A stretch of DNA of 64,000 bases from JAAZMI01 sp964603615 (lineage in GTDB: Bacteria; Bacillota; Dethiobacteria; DTU022; UBA8154), in assembly GCA_964603615.1 (NCBI GenBank), contig CAZRVU010000008.1, positions 1-64,000 on the forward strand. The letters run 5' to 3'. The number at the start of each line of letters is the position of its first letter. Positions within the stretch are counted from its first letter, which is position 1. Shown here piece by piece: positions 20,071-29,468 of the stretch. The notes under the pieces are model-generated. The model did no database searches. It was not told the DNA's origin and worked only from the letters and a program-made list of their open reading frames with translations. The translations under genes and the position numbers were made by a program.

Positions 20071-20118
20071 GTTGCTACCTACCTCCAGGATAATTTATTA
20101 GATCACGGAAAAATTTTT

Positions 20119-21111
20119 TTACCAGCGGGAAACAAAGGGCTGGTATTCTTTTTCTTCCATCAAATGTTTTTCTAATTTATATAGTTCCATGCGGATCAAG
20201 GTGCGGTAAGATACATTTCTTCCAAGTTGCCGGTGTTTTATAGTAGTTTTTAACCGATTTTCCCATTCTTCTACAAATATTTTGCGTCCTTTATCATTCA
20301 TTAAAATCCCCTTTAATTTACTTTCAAAATGGTTTTTCTTAAGCATGTTACGTCCCAGGAGCGAAAAAATAAGCCTATCTACCAGTAAAGGCTTAAATAT
20401 TTCGGCCACGTCTAAATTTAACGTAAAACTTCTAAAGTTAGTGGAATGCAAAAAGCCAATCCGCGGGTCCAGGTGGGTTTTATATATTTCGCTTAGACTA
20501 GCAATGTAAGCCAAAGTATTGCCAAAACTGATCAGGGCGTTAATCCGATCCCGTGGAGGCCGCCTATTTCTTTTGTCAAAAACAAAATCCTTTTTTTCTA
20601 TAATTGTATTGAACGTCCTGTAATATATCTCCCGGATATTACCTTCTGTAGCCATCAGAGCTTCTGTGGTACTGCAACCCTCTATTCTATGGGCAAGGTT
20701 AGTGATCTGACTTATTTCTTTTTCCAGGTTTTTACCCCTGTTTTGATAATAACGGATGACATTGATGAGGTTTGCAACTGCACCCTGAATAAACTTCCTG
20801 GCCAGGTTTAGTCGTTTGTCGTTATGCAAATAAAATTCGGACTGTTTTAAGATCATGTATCCAGAATTATAGTGTTCCCGGGGGTAGAAGGAACCGATAT
20901 AATACCCATAGTTGTTTAAAAAATGCAGGATTACTTCTTTTTGTGTAAGAAATTCCAAAAAACGTTTGTTCAGGTTTAATTCACTGAATACTATAATTTC
21001 CTTAATATCTTCAACAGGCAGGTACGTTCTTCCTGTTTCGGTTTCAAAATAGAGCGTGTTATCTTTACGTTTGAATTCTCCGTCGTTGAAAACGTAGATA
21101 GTTTTTTTCAC
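20119..21111 (-). CDS. cas1: CRISPR integrase Cas1 (type I-B)
   Basis: A 330-residue Cas1 of usual I-B length. Expected metal-binding blocks are visible: Glu in ALMATEGNIREIYY, His in LHSTNFRS, and the acidic/Asp region NLDVAEIFKPLLVDR. It integrates new spacers at the leader-proximal repeat together with Cas2. The start is GTG with GGGAG upstream. It follows cas4 by 21 bases and belongs to the same leftward operon. Confidence 0.96.
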   Translation of the reverse strand: MKKTIYVFNDGEFKRKDNTLYFETETGRTYLPVEDIKEIIVFSELNLNKRFLEFLTQKEVILHFLNNYGYYIGSFYPREHYNSGYMILKQSEFYLHNDKRLNLARKFIQGAVANLINVIRYYQNRGKNLEKEISQITNLAHRIEGCSTTEALMATEGNIREIYYRTFNTIIEKKDFVFDKRNRRPPRDRINALISFGNTLAYIASLSEIYKTHLDPRIGFLHSTNFRSFTLNLDVAEIFKPLLVDRLIFSLLGRNMLKKNHFESKLKGILMNDKGRKIFVEEWENRLKTTIKHRQLGRNVSYRTLIRMELYKLEKHLMEEKEYQPFVSRW

Positions 21112-21132
21112 AAATGATTCTCCCTTTCAGGT

Positions 21133-21630
21133 TCATGCCCAACAAAATTCTCGGTAAGGGCAGTTATGGCAGTATTTACTTTTTTCCGGTTGGGGCGGTT
21201 TATCCTTGGAGATGATTGTTTTTATATCCTTTATTGCTAGAGTAATTTCTTGTTCGTTATGAAGGTTGAGTTCCACCGGTATTTTCTTTTTTTCTCCAGG
21301 AATTAAAAGTTCGCCCCGTGCCTGGATGCCCATTTTTTTTAATTGCAGTAAATAAAACAACAATTGTTTACTGGCACTTTCCAAAAATTTCGAGGACTTT
21401 TTAATTTCTCCAACAATTAAGTTGCCATTTTCTGTTTTTATTAGATCTATTTTGGAGCCTCCGATGTCCAGCTCTTTATTTTCCCGGTTATAGGCAGATT
21501 CACCAATAGCTCGTCCTATCACAAGATTCTCATGATCTTGATTGCCGGATAAATGGTGTGAGGTTAGCCATACCTCTCTTTTGCAGATATAATATTGTTG
21601 AACCAACGTTCCATTAACTTCATTTTCCAT
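21133..21630 (-). CDS. cas4: Cas4 exonuclease for prespacer processing
   Basis: A 165-residue RecB-like nuclease. An N-terminal cysteine (YICKREVWL) and a C-terminal cluster (YCHNCPYREFC) supply the iron-sulfur ligands. The nuclease core has the Asp and Glu-x-Lys elements (GSKIDLIK and VGEIKKS). In I-B systems Cas4 trims prespacers and enforces PAM and orientation. GGAGG precedes the ATG. It is placed between cas3 and cas1 as in most I-B operons. Confidence 0.94.
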   Translation of the reverse strand: MENEVNGTLVQQYYICKREVWLTSHHLSGNQDHENLVIGRAIGESAYNRENKELDIGGSKIDLIKTENGNLIVGEIKKSSKFLESASKQLLFYLLQLKKMGIQARGELLIPGEKKKIPVELNLHNEQEITLAIKDIKTIISKDKPPQPEKSKYCHNCPYREFCWA

Positions 21631-21672
21631 AACAAGCCTCCAGGCAATAAATTTGTAACTATTGTAATGTAA

Positions 21673-24165
21673 CTACAGGATATACGCTCTTCCTTTTTCA
21701 TCTTTAAAGCCGGTTTGATGATCATAGTAGTCATCTATTTGTTCTGGAGGCACCCAAAATAATTCGGATTTTAGTCCATTGCGCGCTGCAAATTCTATTG
21801 GGGGGTTATCCCTGACTCGGGGAAGTCTTATCTGTACCGTATACCGGTTCATTTTTCCCCGGATGAGCCTTAGCAGGGTCTTTTTTTCGAATACATTCGG
21901 CTGGGCGCCAAGTTTGTCCAATAGGCTGTTGTCAATTAAGCCTGCAAAAAGCTGTTTGTTAACGGTTTTTTTTCCGCTGATAAGCTCTTCATAAGCATCA
22001 GCTATGGCAGAGGCTTCATCGTTATATTCTACAAATACATCAATTACATCCCCAATGTTTTCGATCAGTCTGAAATTCTCTATTTCTTCAAAATTCAAAT
22101 TTAGAATACCCTCAAACCAGATATTTTTTGATTCTGAGGAGAGGGGACGGTTTTGAATGCGTACATAATATTCGTCTACTATATTTTGGTATTTATTTTC
22201 TGGTATCTCTATATAGTCGGCCAACAATTCCTTGGTGTCAGCGAGGTTATGCAGTTTGTAGACATAAGAATGATCTGATTCGATTTGAACTAGATAAACA
22301 GGGGCGTATTCTCCTTTTTTGCCTTCACGGTTTATACGTCCGGCTGTTTGCACCAAAGAAGTAAGGGGGGCCAGATCCCGAAAACCTAGATCAAAATCAA
22401 GATCTACGCCTGCTTCAATAGATTGAGTCGAAACCATCACCAGGAGTTTGTTGTTTTTTAAATAGTGCGCAGCTTTTTTTATTACTGCTTCTCTTTGTAA
22501 GGGGATGATATTGGTGGAAAGGTAGAGAAGCTTAACTTCGGGAAATGAAGCAGTCAAAATTTCCCCCAAGGCATTAAATATGTCTATGCTTCTTTTAATG
22601 GTATTGACTACAACTAAAGCTGTTTTACCCCGTTGCCATTTGTTTAAAAAAAACTCAATAAACTGTTCGGTGTCTAATTTTTTATGCAGGCAGGGGATAA
22701 AGCGGGTTCTTTTTAATTCCTTAAAATACATGCTATTATCTGGAAGAAGTTCCAAGCTTGTGGGGTTTTCCGGCAAAATTTTATCTGCAGATTCTAGAAG
22801 CCGCGGTTGGGTAGCTGTCATTAGGATGAAACGTGTTTCCAAGTATTTAGAAATAGAGGTTAAGGTCGCTGCGATTAAGGGCATATATCTTTCCGGCAGG
22901 GATTGCACCTCATCGAGAATAACGATGCTGCCGGCCAGTCGGTTAAATTTTTTTAAAGAGCGATTCCTTCCGGTAAAAATAGAATGGAATAACTGTACGA
23001 AGGTAGTTAAGATTACATCTGCTTCCCAAGCTTCGACTTCCAGCAGTTTTTTATCAATAGTAATTTCTTCCCGTTGGTCAGTTGTTGTCGTCAGATCAGA
23101 TAGCTGGTGGTGCGTTATGATGGTAGCATTATCTTTGATGACCTTTTCATAAACGAACCGTGTTTGTTCAATTATGTTGATGAACGGGATAGCCGTAATT
23201 ATCCGCGGTGTAAAAGTGTTATTATTTAATTTTGTGAGCCTATGCTGCAGGTACACTGCAGCTTCCAATGACGCCAGGGTTTTACCGGTACCAGTAGGCG
23301 CGGTAAGGGTAAAGAAGTATTGTTTTGATATTTCTTCATCGCTAAGGTTTTTTAATACATTTAAGATAGTCTGGCGAATGGCCTGCCGCTTGGCGGTAAA
23401 ATCATTTTTTAAATTGTTTTTTTCCCCTGTTCCGATTACATTTATTAGGTATTTTCCAACAGAGTCAGGCTTTATGTGTCCAACCTTTTCTTTGTTTAAT
23501 TTTGCAGAGTCCATTTTGTCAGCATCTATTAATAATGAGAAAAGATAAACCAAAATAAAAAACCATTTTTCGCTTTTTAAATGAGTAGTAATATATTTTG
23601 GCATTAGGTGCAGGTAAGAATTATCCATCAAGTTTTGAACGTTGCTGTAATCCTGAAATTCTTTTACAGAAATTACTTTTTCCAAGCCACTATCTTTTAA
23701 AACAGTGGGTACTTTCTTTTTTAAATCTTCAGCCTGGTGTTGAAGTTCTCTTAGTCTTCTGTTTTGATGGGCCATATCAAACAAGCCCTTTAGGTTGAGG
23801 TTACCATGATGCAAGCGGACACAAAGGTAGGCAATAAAAGCCAACGCATTTTCTTTTGTTTTAAAGTCTTCAATCCCCATTTTTTTTTGTAAAAAATTAT
23901 AAAGATAAAGTGCTGATATATGGGCATGATTTTTAAATGCAGAGTCCTGACCGGTTTGCAAATATAGTTGAAAATATTTTGTATACTTTCCCAGATCATG
24001 AAAATAATTGATCCAGTAACAAAGATCATTTATTGTACTGGGGGGAAAGGGTTTAAAGCAGGCGGTTTTGGAAACGCTTCCCGAACCCTGCCGGGCTACA
24101 TTTTTTAAATGGGTGCTTAGGGCCTGCTTAATACCTTTTTCCCGATCCAAACGGGCATAGTACAT
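21673..24165 (-). CDS. cas3: Cas3 nuclease-helicase (HD plus SF2)
   Basis: An 830-residue fused Cas3. The N-terminal HD nuclease has FHDLGKY near residue 55 and NHAHISALY. The helicase has Walker A APTGTGKT (about 288-295), DEVQ (about 415) and later motifs QSIEAGVDLDFD and QTAGRINREG. It degrades DNA recruited by the I-B Cascade. I place the start at ATG 24165, because AAGGTGAG provides a ribosome site for it, while a GTG at 24174 lies inside that site. It precedes cas4 by 42 bases. Confidence 0.94.
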   Translation of the reverse strand: MYYARLDREKGIKQALSTHLKNVARQGSGSVSKTACFKPFPPSTINDLCYWINYFHDLGKYTKYFQLYLQTGQDSAFKNHAHISALYLYNFLQKKMGIEDFKTKENALAFIAYLCVRLHHGNLNLKGLFDMAHQNRRLRELQHQAEDLKKKVPTVLKDSGLEKVISVKEFQDYSNVQNLMDNSYLHLMPKYITTHLKSEKWFFILVYLFSLLIDADKMDSAKLNKEKVGHIKPDSVGKYLINVIGTGEKNNLKNDFTAKRQAIRQTILNVLKNLSDEEISKQYFFTLTAPTGTGKTLASLEAAVYLQHRLTKLNNNTFTPRIITAIPFINIIEQTRFVYEKVIKDNATIITHHQLSDLTTTTDQREEITIDKKLLEVEAWEADVILTTFVQLFHSIFTGRNRSLKKFNRLAGSIVILDEVQSLPERYMPLIAATLTSISKYLETRFILMTATQPRLLESADKILPENPTSLELLPDNSMYFKELKRTRFIPCLHKKLDTEQFIEFFLNKWQRGKTALVVVNTIKRSIDIFNALGEILTASFPEVKLLYLSTNIIPLQREAVIKKAAHYLKNNKLLVMVSTQSIEAGVDLDFDLGFRDLAPLTSLVQTAGRINREGKKGEYAPVYLVQIESDHSYVYKLHNLADTKELLADYIEIPENKYQNIVDEYYVRIQNRPLSSESKNIWFEGILNLNFEEIENFRLIENIGDVIDVFVEYNDEASAIADAYEELISGKKTVNKQLFAGLIDNSLLDKLGAQPNVFEKKTLLRLIRGKMNRYTVQIRLPRVRDNPPIEFAARNGLKSELFWVPPEQIDDYYDHQTGFKDEKGRAYIL

Positions 24166-24240
24166 CTGTCTCACCTTGATTGTAAGTTTGTTTTTTCTTA
24201 TCTTAATTTACAATATCTTTTTAAAAATAGCGGCTAGGTT

Positions 24241-25011
24241 TTATTCCATCCAGGTAATATTTGTATTGTTAGATAGTTTAACATATTTGCTGACAATTAC
24301 AGGAATTGCATTGCCATTTAAATCAAAAATTAGATTACGAAGTCCGTTGCTGGTGATTTGCCGGTTTTCATCGAACTCTAAGGGGATCTCTTCCTTTACT
24401 AACCGGTACTTTGTCGACATTTCATTAATAATAATTTTGGCAATGTTTTTTTGCGGTATGGCTGACTGTATTAGTATTTTAGAGGTGTTATCGGTTAGCT
24501 CTTTTCCTTCTACAATGCCTTCATATTCTATCCATCCAAGGTTGTATGCCGGGCCCAGGGCCATGGATATGCCCTGTGTTTTATAAACCGGGGTATACAG
24601 GGTATATTTGGTCAGCAGGTTTTCTAATTGCTGCATAATGTTGGGCTCCTGGTGATAAAACCATACCTGGTAACTTAGCCAACCATTTCTTAGGTTGAAA
24701 GGGAAAATAAATTCTGTGGCAGTTTGGGTATGGAAACCGCTGGATCCATTTAATTCATTAATGCTTTCCACCTTTAAAAGATTTAACTTGTGTACACATT
24801 TTTTTATTGGGTTAATTGGTGCAACAGCAATGCGGCATTTGGGGAGGGAAAAAGAGTCGTAGTATGAATCCCTTTCCCAACCCAGCAATCCGGCAATTAT
24901 TCCGGCAACAGTTGTCCGCGGTGGAAGAGAATATGTCAGAGCGGATGAATTGGAATAATAGCGTCTAAAATGTGCCATCTTTCCTTTAAGATAAAAAGAA
25001 AGGATCTTCAT
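24241..25011 (-). CDS. cas5: Cas5 (type I-B Cascade subunit)
   Basis: A 256-residue RAMP-fold protein. MKILSFYLKGKMAHFRRYY followed by TYSLPPRTTVAGIIAGLLGWERD is typical of the I-B Cas5 subgroup, which caps the 5' handle of the crRNA. The ATG at 25011 is chosen because GGAGG sits nine bases upstream inside the end of cas7; the cas7 stop codon lies only two bases upstream of the ATG, suggesting translational coupling. Confidence 0.93.
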   Translation of the reverse strand: MKILSFYLKGKMAHFRRYYSNSSALTYSLPPRTTVAGIIAGLLGWERDSYYDSFSLPKCRIAVAPINPIKKCVHKLNLLKVESINELNGSSGFHTQTATEFIFPFNLRNGWLSYQVWFYHQEPNIMQQLENLLTKYTLYTPVYKTQGISMALGPAYNLGWIEYEGIVEGKELTDNTSKILIQSAIPQKNIAKIIINEMSTKYRLVKEEIPLEFDENRQITSNGLRNLIFDLNGNAIPVIVSKYVKLSNNTNITWME

Positions 25012-25013
25012 GA

Positions 25014-26081
25014 CTAGGCCTCCAATGCCGGCAATGGTTTCCACAAATCAATTGGTTCATGTTCTGGTAAACTAAAGGGGTCCGGATGCAAAAAAGGTTT
25101 CTTCCAGGCGATCACTTTTTTCACATACCCTTTGTCCTTCATTGCTTCAATAATTGTTTTAAAATGTCTAAGATCCACCTTTTGCAGGTCATCAATCTTT
25201 CTGATGGGTTTATTTTCATTGCAATCAACTTCTATGAAACGTCTTAGATCGCCTAAATAACCATCGAAATCATTTTTGTAGACTATCTCCAGGTAAAGCA
25301 AAGGGATTTGACCTTGCTTGCTGTCAGAAAGCTGGTTCATCATACCCTGTACCAGCGCTTTGCGAAATATATCCCGGTCAGCTTCAGTCATGCCTGTTTT
25401 TTGGGCGCTAAACTTATTGATTGTTCCATAATGAGCTACCAAAGCGTAATGAACCTTATGTTTTTTACCAAAGGTAGAGCTGTCTTCGTTCATAATCGAC
25501 GTAATTGTGTTTGATCTGATGAGTTCAACCGGGTGTAGGGAATAGCCCCAATTTAACTGCACAGGACCGGTAAAGGTGCGAGATACCCCCTCTACTGCCA
25601 TCGCGCTGCCAAAAAGTCTGATATCAATTAGGGAATCTTTAATTATTTCTGTTAACAGTAGGTTGTTAAACCGGGTAAACTCAATTTTTATTTTTTTGTC
25701 TTTCTTAGATTTTTCTTTTAGTTCTTCGTACAGTACCGTGTATTTGGCCGGGTTGTTTTCCAGCATCCATTTATTTTCTAGTTCCGGGTTAAGGTTTTTG
25801 AACTTCTCAATTTTACCTGTATCGTGAAAATATAGTTCTATGATGCGGGCAAACATCTTGTCCATGGGCACTTTATTGTCACCAAGGGTATCTACAAATA
25901 TCCGGTAGCCTTTTTCTTTCATAAAATCACGGCAATCTCTTTTTCTACGGGCGTCGCTAACCAACAAGGTGTTCGTTTCGTAATCCATGCGGGGTTTGTT
26001 TTCCTGGTCCGGGTCCCCGTTGGGGTTGGTCATATTAGCCTCAAATAAAAATAAAAATTCGCTATTCTGCTTGATTATCAT
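25014..26081 (-). CDS. cas7: Cas7 (type I-B Cascade backbone, Csh2-like)
   Basis: A 355-residue backbone subunit. NPNGDPDQENKPRMD near residues 19-33 is the family signature of Csh2-type Cas7. Several copies coat the crRNA spacer. AGGAGG precedes the ATG, and its first 20 bases overlap the end of cas8b, indicating tight coupling in the cas8b-cas7-cas5 order. Confidence 0.95.
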   Translation of the reverse strand: MIIKQNSEFLFLFEANMTNPNGDPDQENKPRMDYETNTLLVSDARRKRDCRDFMKEKGYRIFVDTLGDNKVPMDKMFARIIELYFHDTGKIEKFKNLNPELENKWMLENNPAKYTVLYEELKEKSKKDKKIKIEFTRFNNLLLTEIIKDSLIDIRLFGSAMAVEGVSRTFTGPVQLNWGYSLHPVELIRSNTITSIMNEDSSTFGKKHKVHYALVAHYGTINKFSAQKTGMTEADRDIFRKALVQGMMNQLSDSKQGQIPLLYLEIVYKNDFDGYLGDLRRFIEVDCNENKPIRKIDDLQKVDLRHFKTIIEAMKDKGYVKKVIAWKKPFLHPDPFSLPEHEPIDLWKPLPALEA

Positions 26082-28137
26082 TGCTTATAGCCTCCTCTGT
26101 GAAGTCTTGCATAAGTTTTTGTTCTTCCGGATTAATATCTTCCGGTTTACTTCCTACCATATAGGCATAACCGGCCATAATGTAAAAAACATTGGCGTGT
26201 TCGCTTAAAGGCCATTGTTCCCCTATCGTTCCGGCATAATAATGAAAACGGTTCATAAGGGCCTCGGTAAATAAAGTCATCCTATCGTATTGCCTCAATT
26301 TTTCTATCGCTTCTAAATACAAACGATGCACATCCCGTTGGTTCATACCCTGAAAATCTATTTTTTTCAGAACTGGTTTGGTACGATGTTCTTTTACCAA
26401 CTGGGCGATGGCAACGCGATAAACGATAGTTCCCAAGAAAAATAAAGCACGGGCTTTGTCTTTAAAACTTTGTTGTTGGAGAAATTCTTCCATTTTGTTG
26501 ATTGAAGCATCAATTTTTTCACTAAAACTGACCACCAGATCATCCCCTAACTTAGTATTGAAAAACTCGTGGCTGTTAAGCAGGGCAAATTCTTGGCATA
26601 TATGAAAAAGCACCAGGTAACCCATTACAATTCTTTTAATAAAAAAATCTTCTTTACCGCCAAGATACCTGAACAGTTGCATGTTAAAAAAATTGTCCGG
26701 TTCATTTTTAGACAATTGTTTTATGCCCTTGTCCAGTGCTTCAGTAGCATAAGAAAATAGGGTTGCTTTATCAATTGTTCCACCAGAAAATAGGGTTTTG
26801 TAAAGAGTTAAGATTCTCCCGATGTCGATTTGTTCCTTTTTTTTGTTGACCCTGACCGGGATAAGGCTATATATACTGCTTAAAGAAATATTTTTTAGAT
26901 GACCCTTCAAATTAATCTCATTATCGGCGATCGATTTGCTTAATTCCATAAAGCGCAGGGTGGGGACGTCTTCAATGGATTGCAGGATATTTACAGATTT
27001 ACCGTCGGTCCGATAAATAATGAAGTTAACAGTATAAAGGGATTGTTCCATTAATTCTGCGACGTTGCTAATTTCACCTAACCAATGGCGGGCAGAAACA
27101 GCTTTAAAGGCAAAATCTATACCGTCTTTGATGCGCGTCAGATCATTGTAATGAAAGTCTGCAAACAGGGTTTCAGGGATGATGTAAGCGCTTTCCCCGG
27201 CTATCCGCCCGTGAAACCTTTCCCGCATAACTTTTTCTCCGGCCAGCAGTCTTTGGTAACAATTATTACACAGGGCATAAACTTGATCGTAATTTTGTTT
27301 ATAAAAACCCGGTGCAGTATTGATGGTTGTAGCCGTAAATATTTTGTTAATTCTAGATTGGTTAAACTTGTAGGCATACTCAAAAGATACATCTTCCCTG
27401 GTTTGTCCACAAAGATGACAGACTTTTGTCTTGGTTTTTTTCTTTGTTTTTGTAGGGGTGCCGCCTAATTTTTCTTTTTCTACTAGCTCGATATAACCAG
27501 GGTGGTTGCTTAGAATAATAAATTGGTTATCTTCAGTTTGTACTGCCGGGACGATTAACGTATATTGATTACGTTTATTGCTATCATCTAGTTCTATCCT
27601 CAACAGTTGTTCATAATTATACCTTTGGGGTTCACCGCTGTTTTTGGAGAAAAAAAAGGCTTTTTTTTCCCGGTTATTTTCTACTTTTGTATAGTTATTT
27701 TTTTGAGAAACTTGTAACTTTTCTAAGCTTACTAGACCCTGGCCCTTTTTATCTTGAATAAAGATCAGGCCGGCTGCTTCCATTTGCTGGATGATTTTGC
27801 CCAATTCATTATTATCTAGATTATGTTTTTTGAGTACCAGGTATAGATCGCTGAAAACTGTGCCTAGTAAATAACCCAAAGAATTTTGTTCCCGGCAAAG
27901 GTAGTACTGCATGGATGCACCAGGGTTATTGCCCAGATAATTATATGTGTATAAACTCTGGTTAGAGAAAGGTTCCGGTCTACCGAAATAGATCTGCTGT
28001 TCTTTAATGTTAAAAATGAGAAATATAACAAATTGATCTTTATCTTCTTCTTCACGTATCTCCTTCACTATTGTAGCAAGTTCCCCCTGTAGAGAAACTT
28101 GATCGCCAAGATGGGCCGTTATTTGGTTCAGATTCAT
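26062..28137 (-). CDS. cas8b: Cas8b large subunit of type I-B Cascade (Csh1-like)
   Basis: A 691-residue large subunit. A zinc-binding pair CHLCG and CNNCYQ (about residues 240-305) is typical of Cas8b1/Csh1. The family recognises the PAM and initiates target binding. The start is ATG 28137, with AAAGGAGG eight bases upstream; a longer frame from 28182 would contain this ribosome site. The small subunit Cas11b is often made from an internal start of cas8b; no separate gene for it is present here. Confidence 0.93.
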   Translation of the reverse strand: MNLNQITAHLGDQVSLQGELATIVKEIREEEDKDQFVIFLIFNIKEQQIYFGRPEPFSNQSLYTYNYLGNNPGASMQYYLCREQNSLGYLLGTVFSDLYLVLKKHNLDNNELGKIIQQMEAAGLIFIQDKKGQGLVSLEKLQVSQKNNYTKVENNREKKAFFFSKNSGEPQRYNYEQLLRIELDDSNKRNQYTLIVPAVQTEDNQFIILSNHPGYIELVEKEKLGGTPTKTKKKTKTKVCHLCGQTREDVSFEYAYKFNQSRINKIFTATTINTAPGFYKQNYDQVYALCNNCYQRLLAGEKVMRERFHGRIAGESAYIIPETLFADFHYNDLTRIKDGIDFAFKAVSARHWLGEISNVAELMEQSLYTVNFIIYRTDGKSVNILQSIEDVPTLRFMELSKSIADNEINLKGHLKNISLSSIYSLIPVRVNKKKEQIDIGRILTLYKTLFSGGTIDKATLFSYATEALDKGIKQLSKNEPDNFFNMQLFRYLGGKEDFFIKRIVMGYLVLFHICQEFALLNSHEFFNTKLGDDLVVSFSEKIDASINKMEEFLQQQSFKDKARALFFLGTIVYRVAIAQLVKEHRTKPVLKKIDFQGMNQRDVHRLYLEAIEKLRQYDRMTLFTEALMNRFHYYAGTIGEQWPLSEHANVFYIMAGYAYMVGSKPEDINPEEQKLMQDFTEEAISNDNQAE

Positions 28138-28182
28138 AGTCGATACCTCCTTTACAGTTGATAAATTGTTTTTATTTAACAA

Positions 28183-28406
28183 ACATTTACTGTTTTTACG
28201 TCGTATTTTTTTAAGTTTATACTTTTATAAACAACCCGTCGAGAAAGTTTCTTACCCTTTAGTTTGGTAGTATAGTACTATGAAACAGTGACATGTAAGC
28301 TGTTTTTTGTTTACATTGCACTGTGCTTAAAAACCTAATCAACCATAAATTACACAATAATAATGAAGAATAGATGTTTAGCAAAAAAAGGTGTTGCTCT
28401 AAGTAC
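28183..28406 (-). promoter_or_regulatory. Regulatory gap upstream of the I-B operon with palindromes
   Basis: This is the widest gap in the cas block apart from that before cas6. It lies between the CARF-like HTH gene and cas8b. It contains palindrome GTTTATA-CTTT-TATAAAC (28215-28232) and the perfect 10-base palindrome ATAGTACTAT (28272-28281). These are plausible operator sites, and the region probably carries the I-B promoter, but I cannot fix -35 and -10 boxes. Confidence 0.45.
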
Positions 28407-29446
28407 TTAACGCAGGTCTTCATCCCCCGCAACGGCATAATAAGGTGCAAATTGGGCGATGAGGACGTTGCGATCGATATTGTAGGCAGGGAAGCCCAAC
28501 CATTCACGTAATTTTTCGTAGATCCCGTGTAGCTGGTTGGCTACGGTTTGTTCTTGTTTGCCCAGTCTGGTGGCGATTGTAGCGTTATCGAGCCCGCGGC
28601 AGGCAAGCTGCATAACCCTGCTTTCAGCGGGGGTAAGCCAGCGCCGGACAAATTCGCCCTTACGTTTTTCTTCGGCTTTACGGGTAAGCCGCTCGTACCA
28701 GGCCAGCACTTCTTGTGGATCTTTCAGTTCAATGACGGTTTGCAGGAGTGTGCTGGCCTTGTTCCAGCGCAGAACCGGGACGGGAACCAACCAAATCCGG
28801 TCTGTCTTTGCAGCGTGGAGGTGGCGGCTATCCCCGGGCCGCCACCCCTCGGTGATGAGATACCAGGCGCGGTCTTCGGAGCTAAAAAGAAGCTGTGCGA
28901 CTGACATGCCGATCAGGCCCATGATTTTTCGCCCGCCGGATAAGCAAAGGTGTACAGTGTGCTCGTTCTGACGAACCCGGCGGATTTCAGAATAAAGTAT
29001 GCGCAGAAGACCGTTGAGCTCTTCTTCAGTTTGAAAATCCCGGATTATTTCCCGGTCGGCGGCCACCGGTACATACCGGAGCGCAATTTGGGCATAAGCC
29101 TGCCAACTTACGAATTCATCTTTAAGAACCTGCAGGGATTCTAATACAGCAGGATTGCCGGTGTAGATGATCGTTACTTCCCCAATTTNNNNNNNNNNNN
29201 NNNNNNNNNNNNNNNNNNNNNNNNNNNNNNNNNNNNNNNNNNNNNNNNNNNNNNNNNNNNNNNNNNNNNNNNNNNNNNNNNNNNNNNNAGGGATTCTAAT
29301 ACAGCAGGATTGCCGGTGTAGATGATCGTTACTTCCCCAATTTTTTTGCCCTGTGTTAAAAGAGCATCCAGGGCGATGGTTACTACCTGGGGTTCCACTC
29401 CCAAAGTAGCAATCAGCGCCGCGGTGCCGGAAGTTTTTGAGGACAT
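28407..29446 (-). CDS. CARF-like (Cas_NE0113-type) protein with C-terminal LuxR-like HTH
   Basis: Two partial frames are separated by a 100-N gap whose flanks repeat the same 55 bases. Removing 155 bases gives one open frame of 294 residues without a stop. The N-terminus (ATLGVEPQVVTIALD) and the GGRK motif (residues 119-122) match the Cas_NE0113 family, a Rossmann-like sensor group found with type III CRISPR. The C-terminus (about 218-265, LTPAESRVMQLACRGLDN onward) is a LuxR/GerE-like helix-turn-helix. The likely role is a nucleotide-responsive DNA-binding regulator. GGGGGAA precedes the ATG, 22 bases after the large RAMP gene. It is the last gene of the III-D run and the one next to the I-B operon. 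Confidence 0.75.
29134..29343. other. Assembly gap (100 N) flanked by an identical 55-base duplication
   Basis: Bases 29134-29188 and 29289-29343 are the same 55-base sequence, on either side of N run 29189-29288. This is the pattern of two contig ends sharing a k-mer that were scaffolded and not merged. The real sequence probably contains one copy and no gap. Confidence 0.9.
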
Positions 29447-29468
29447 CTATTAATTCCCCCTAAAAATG

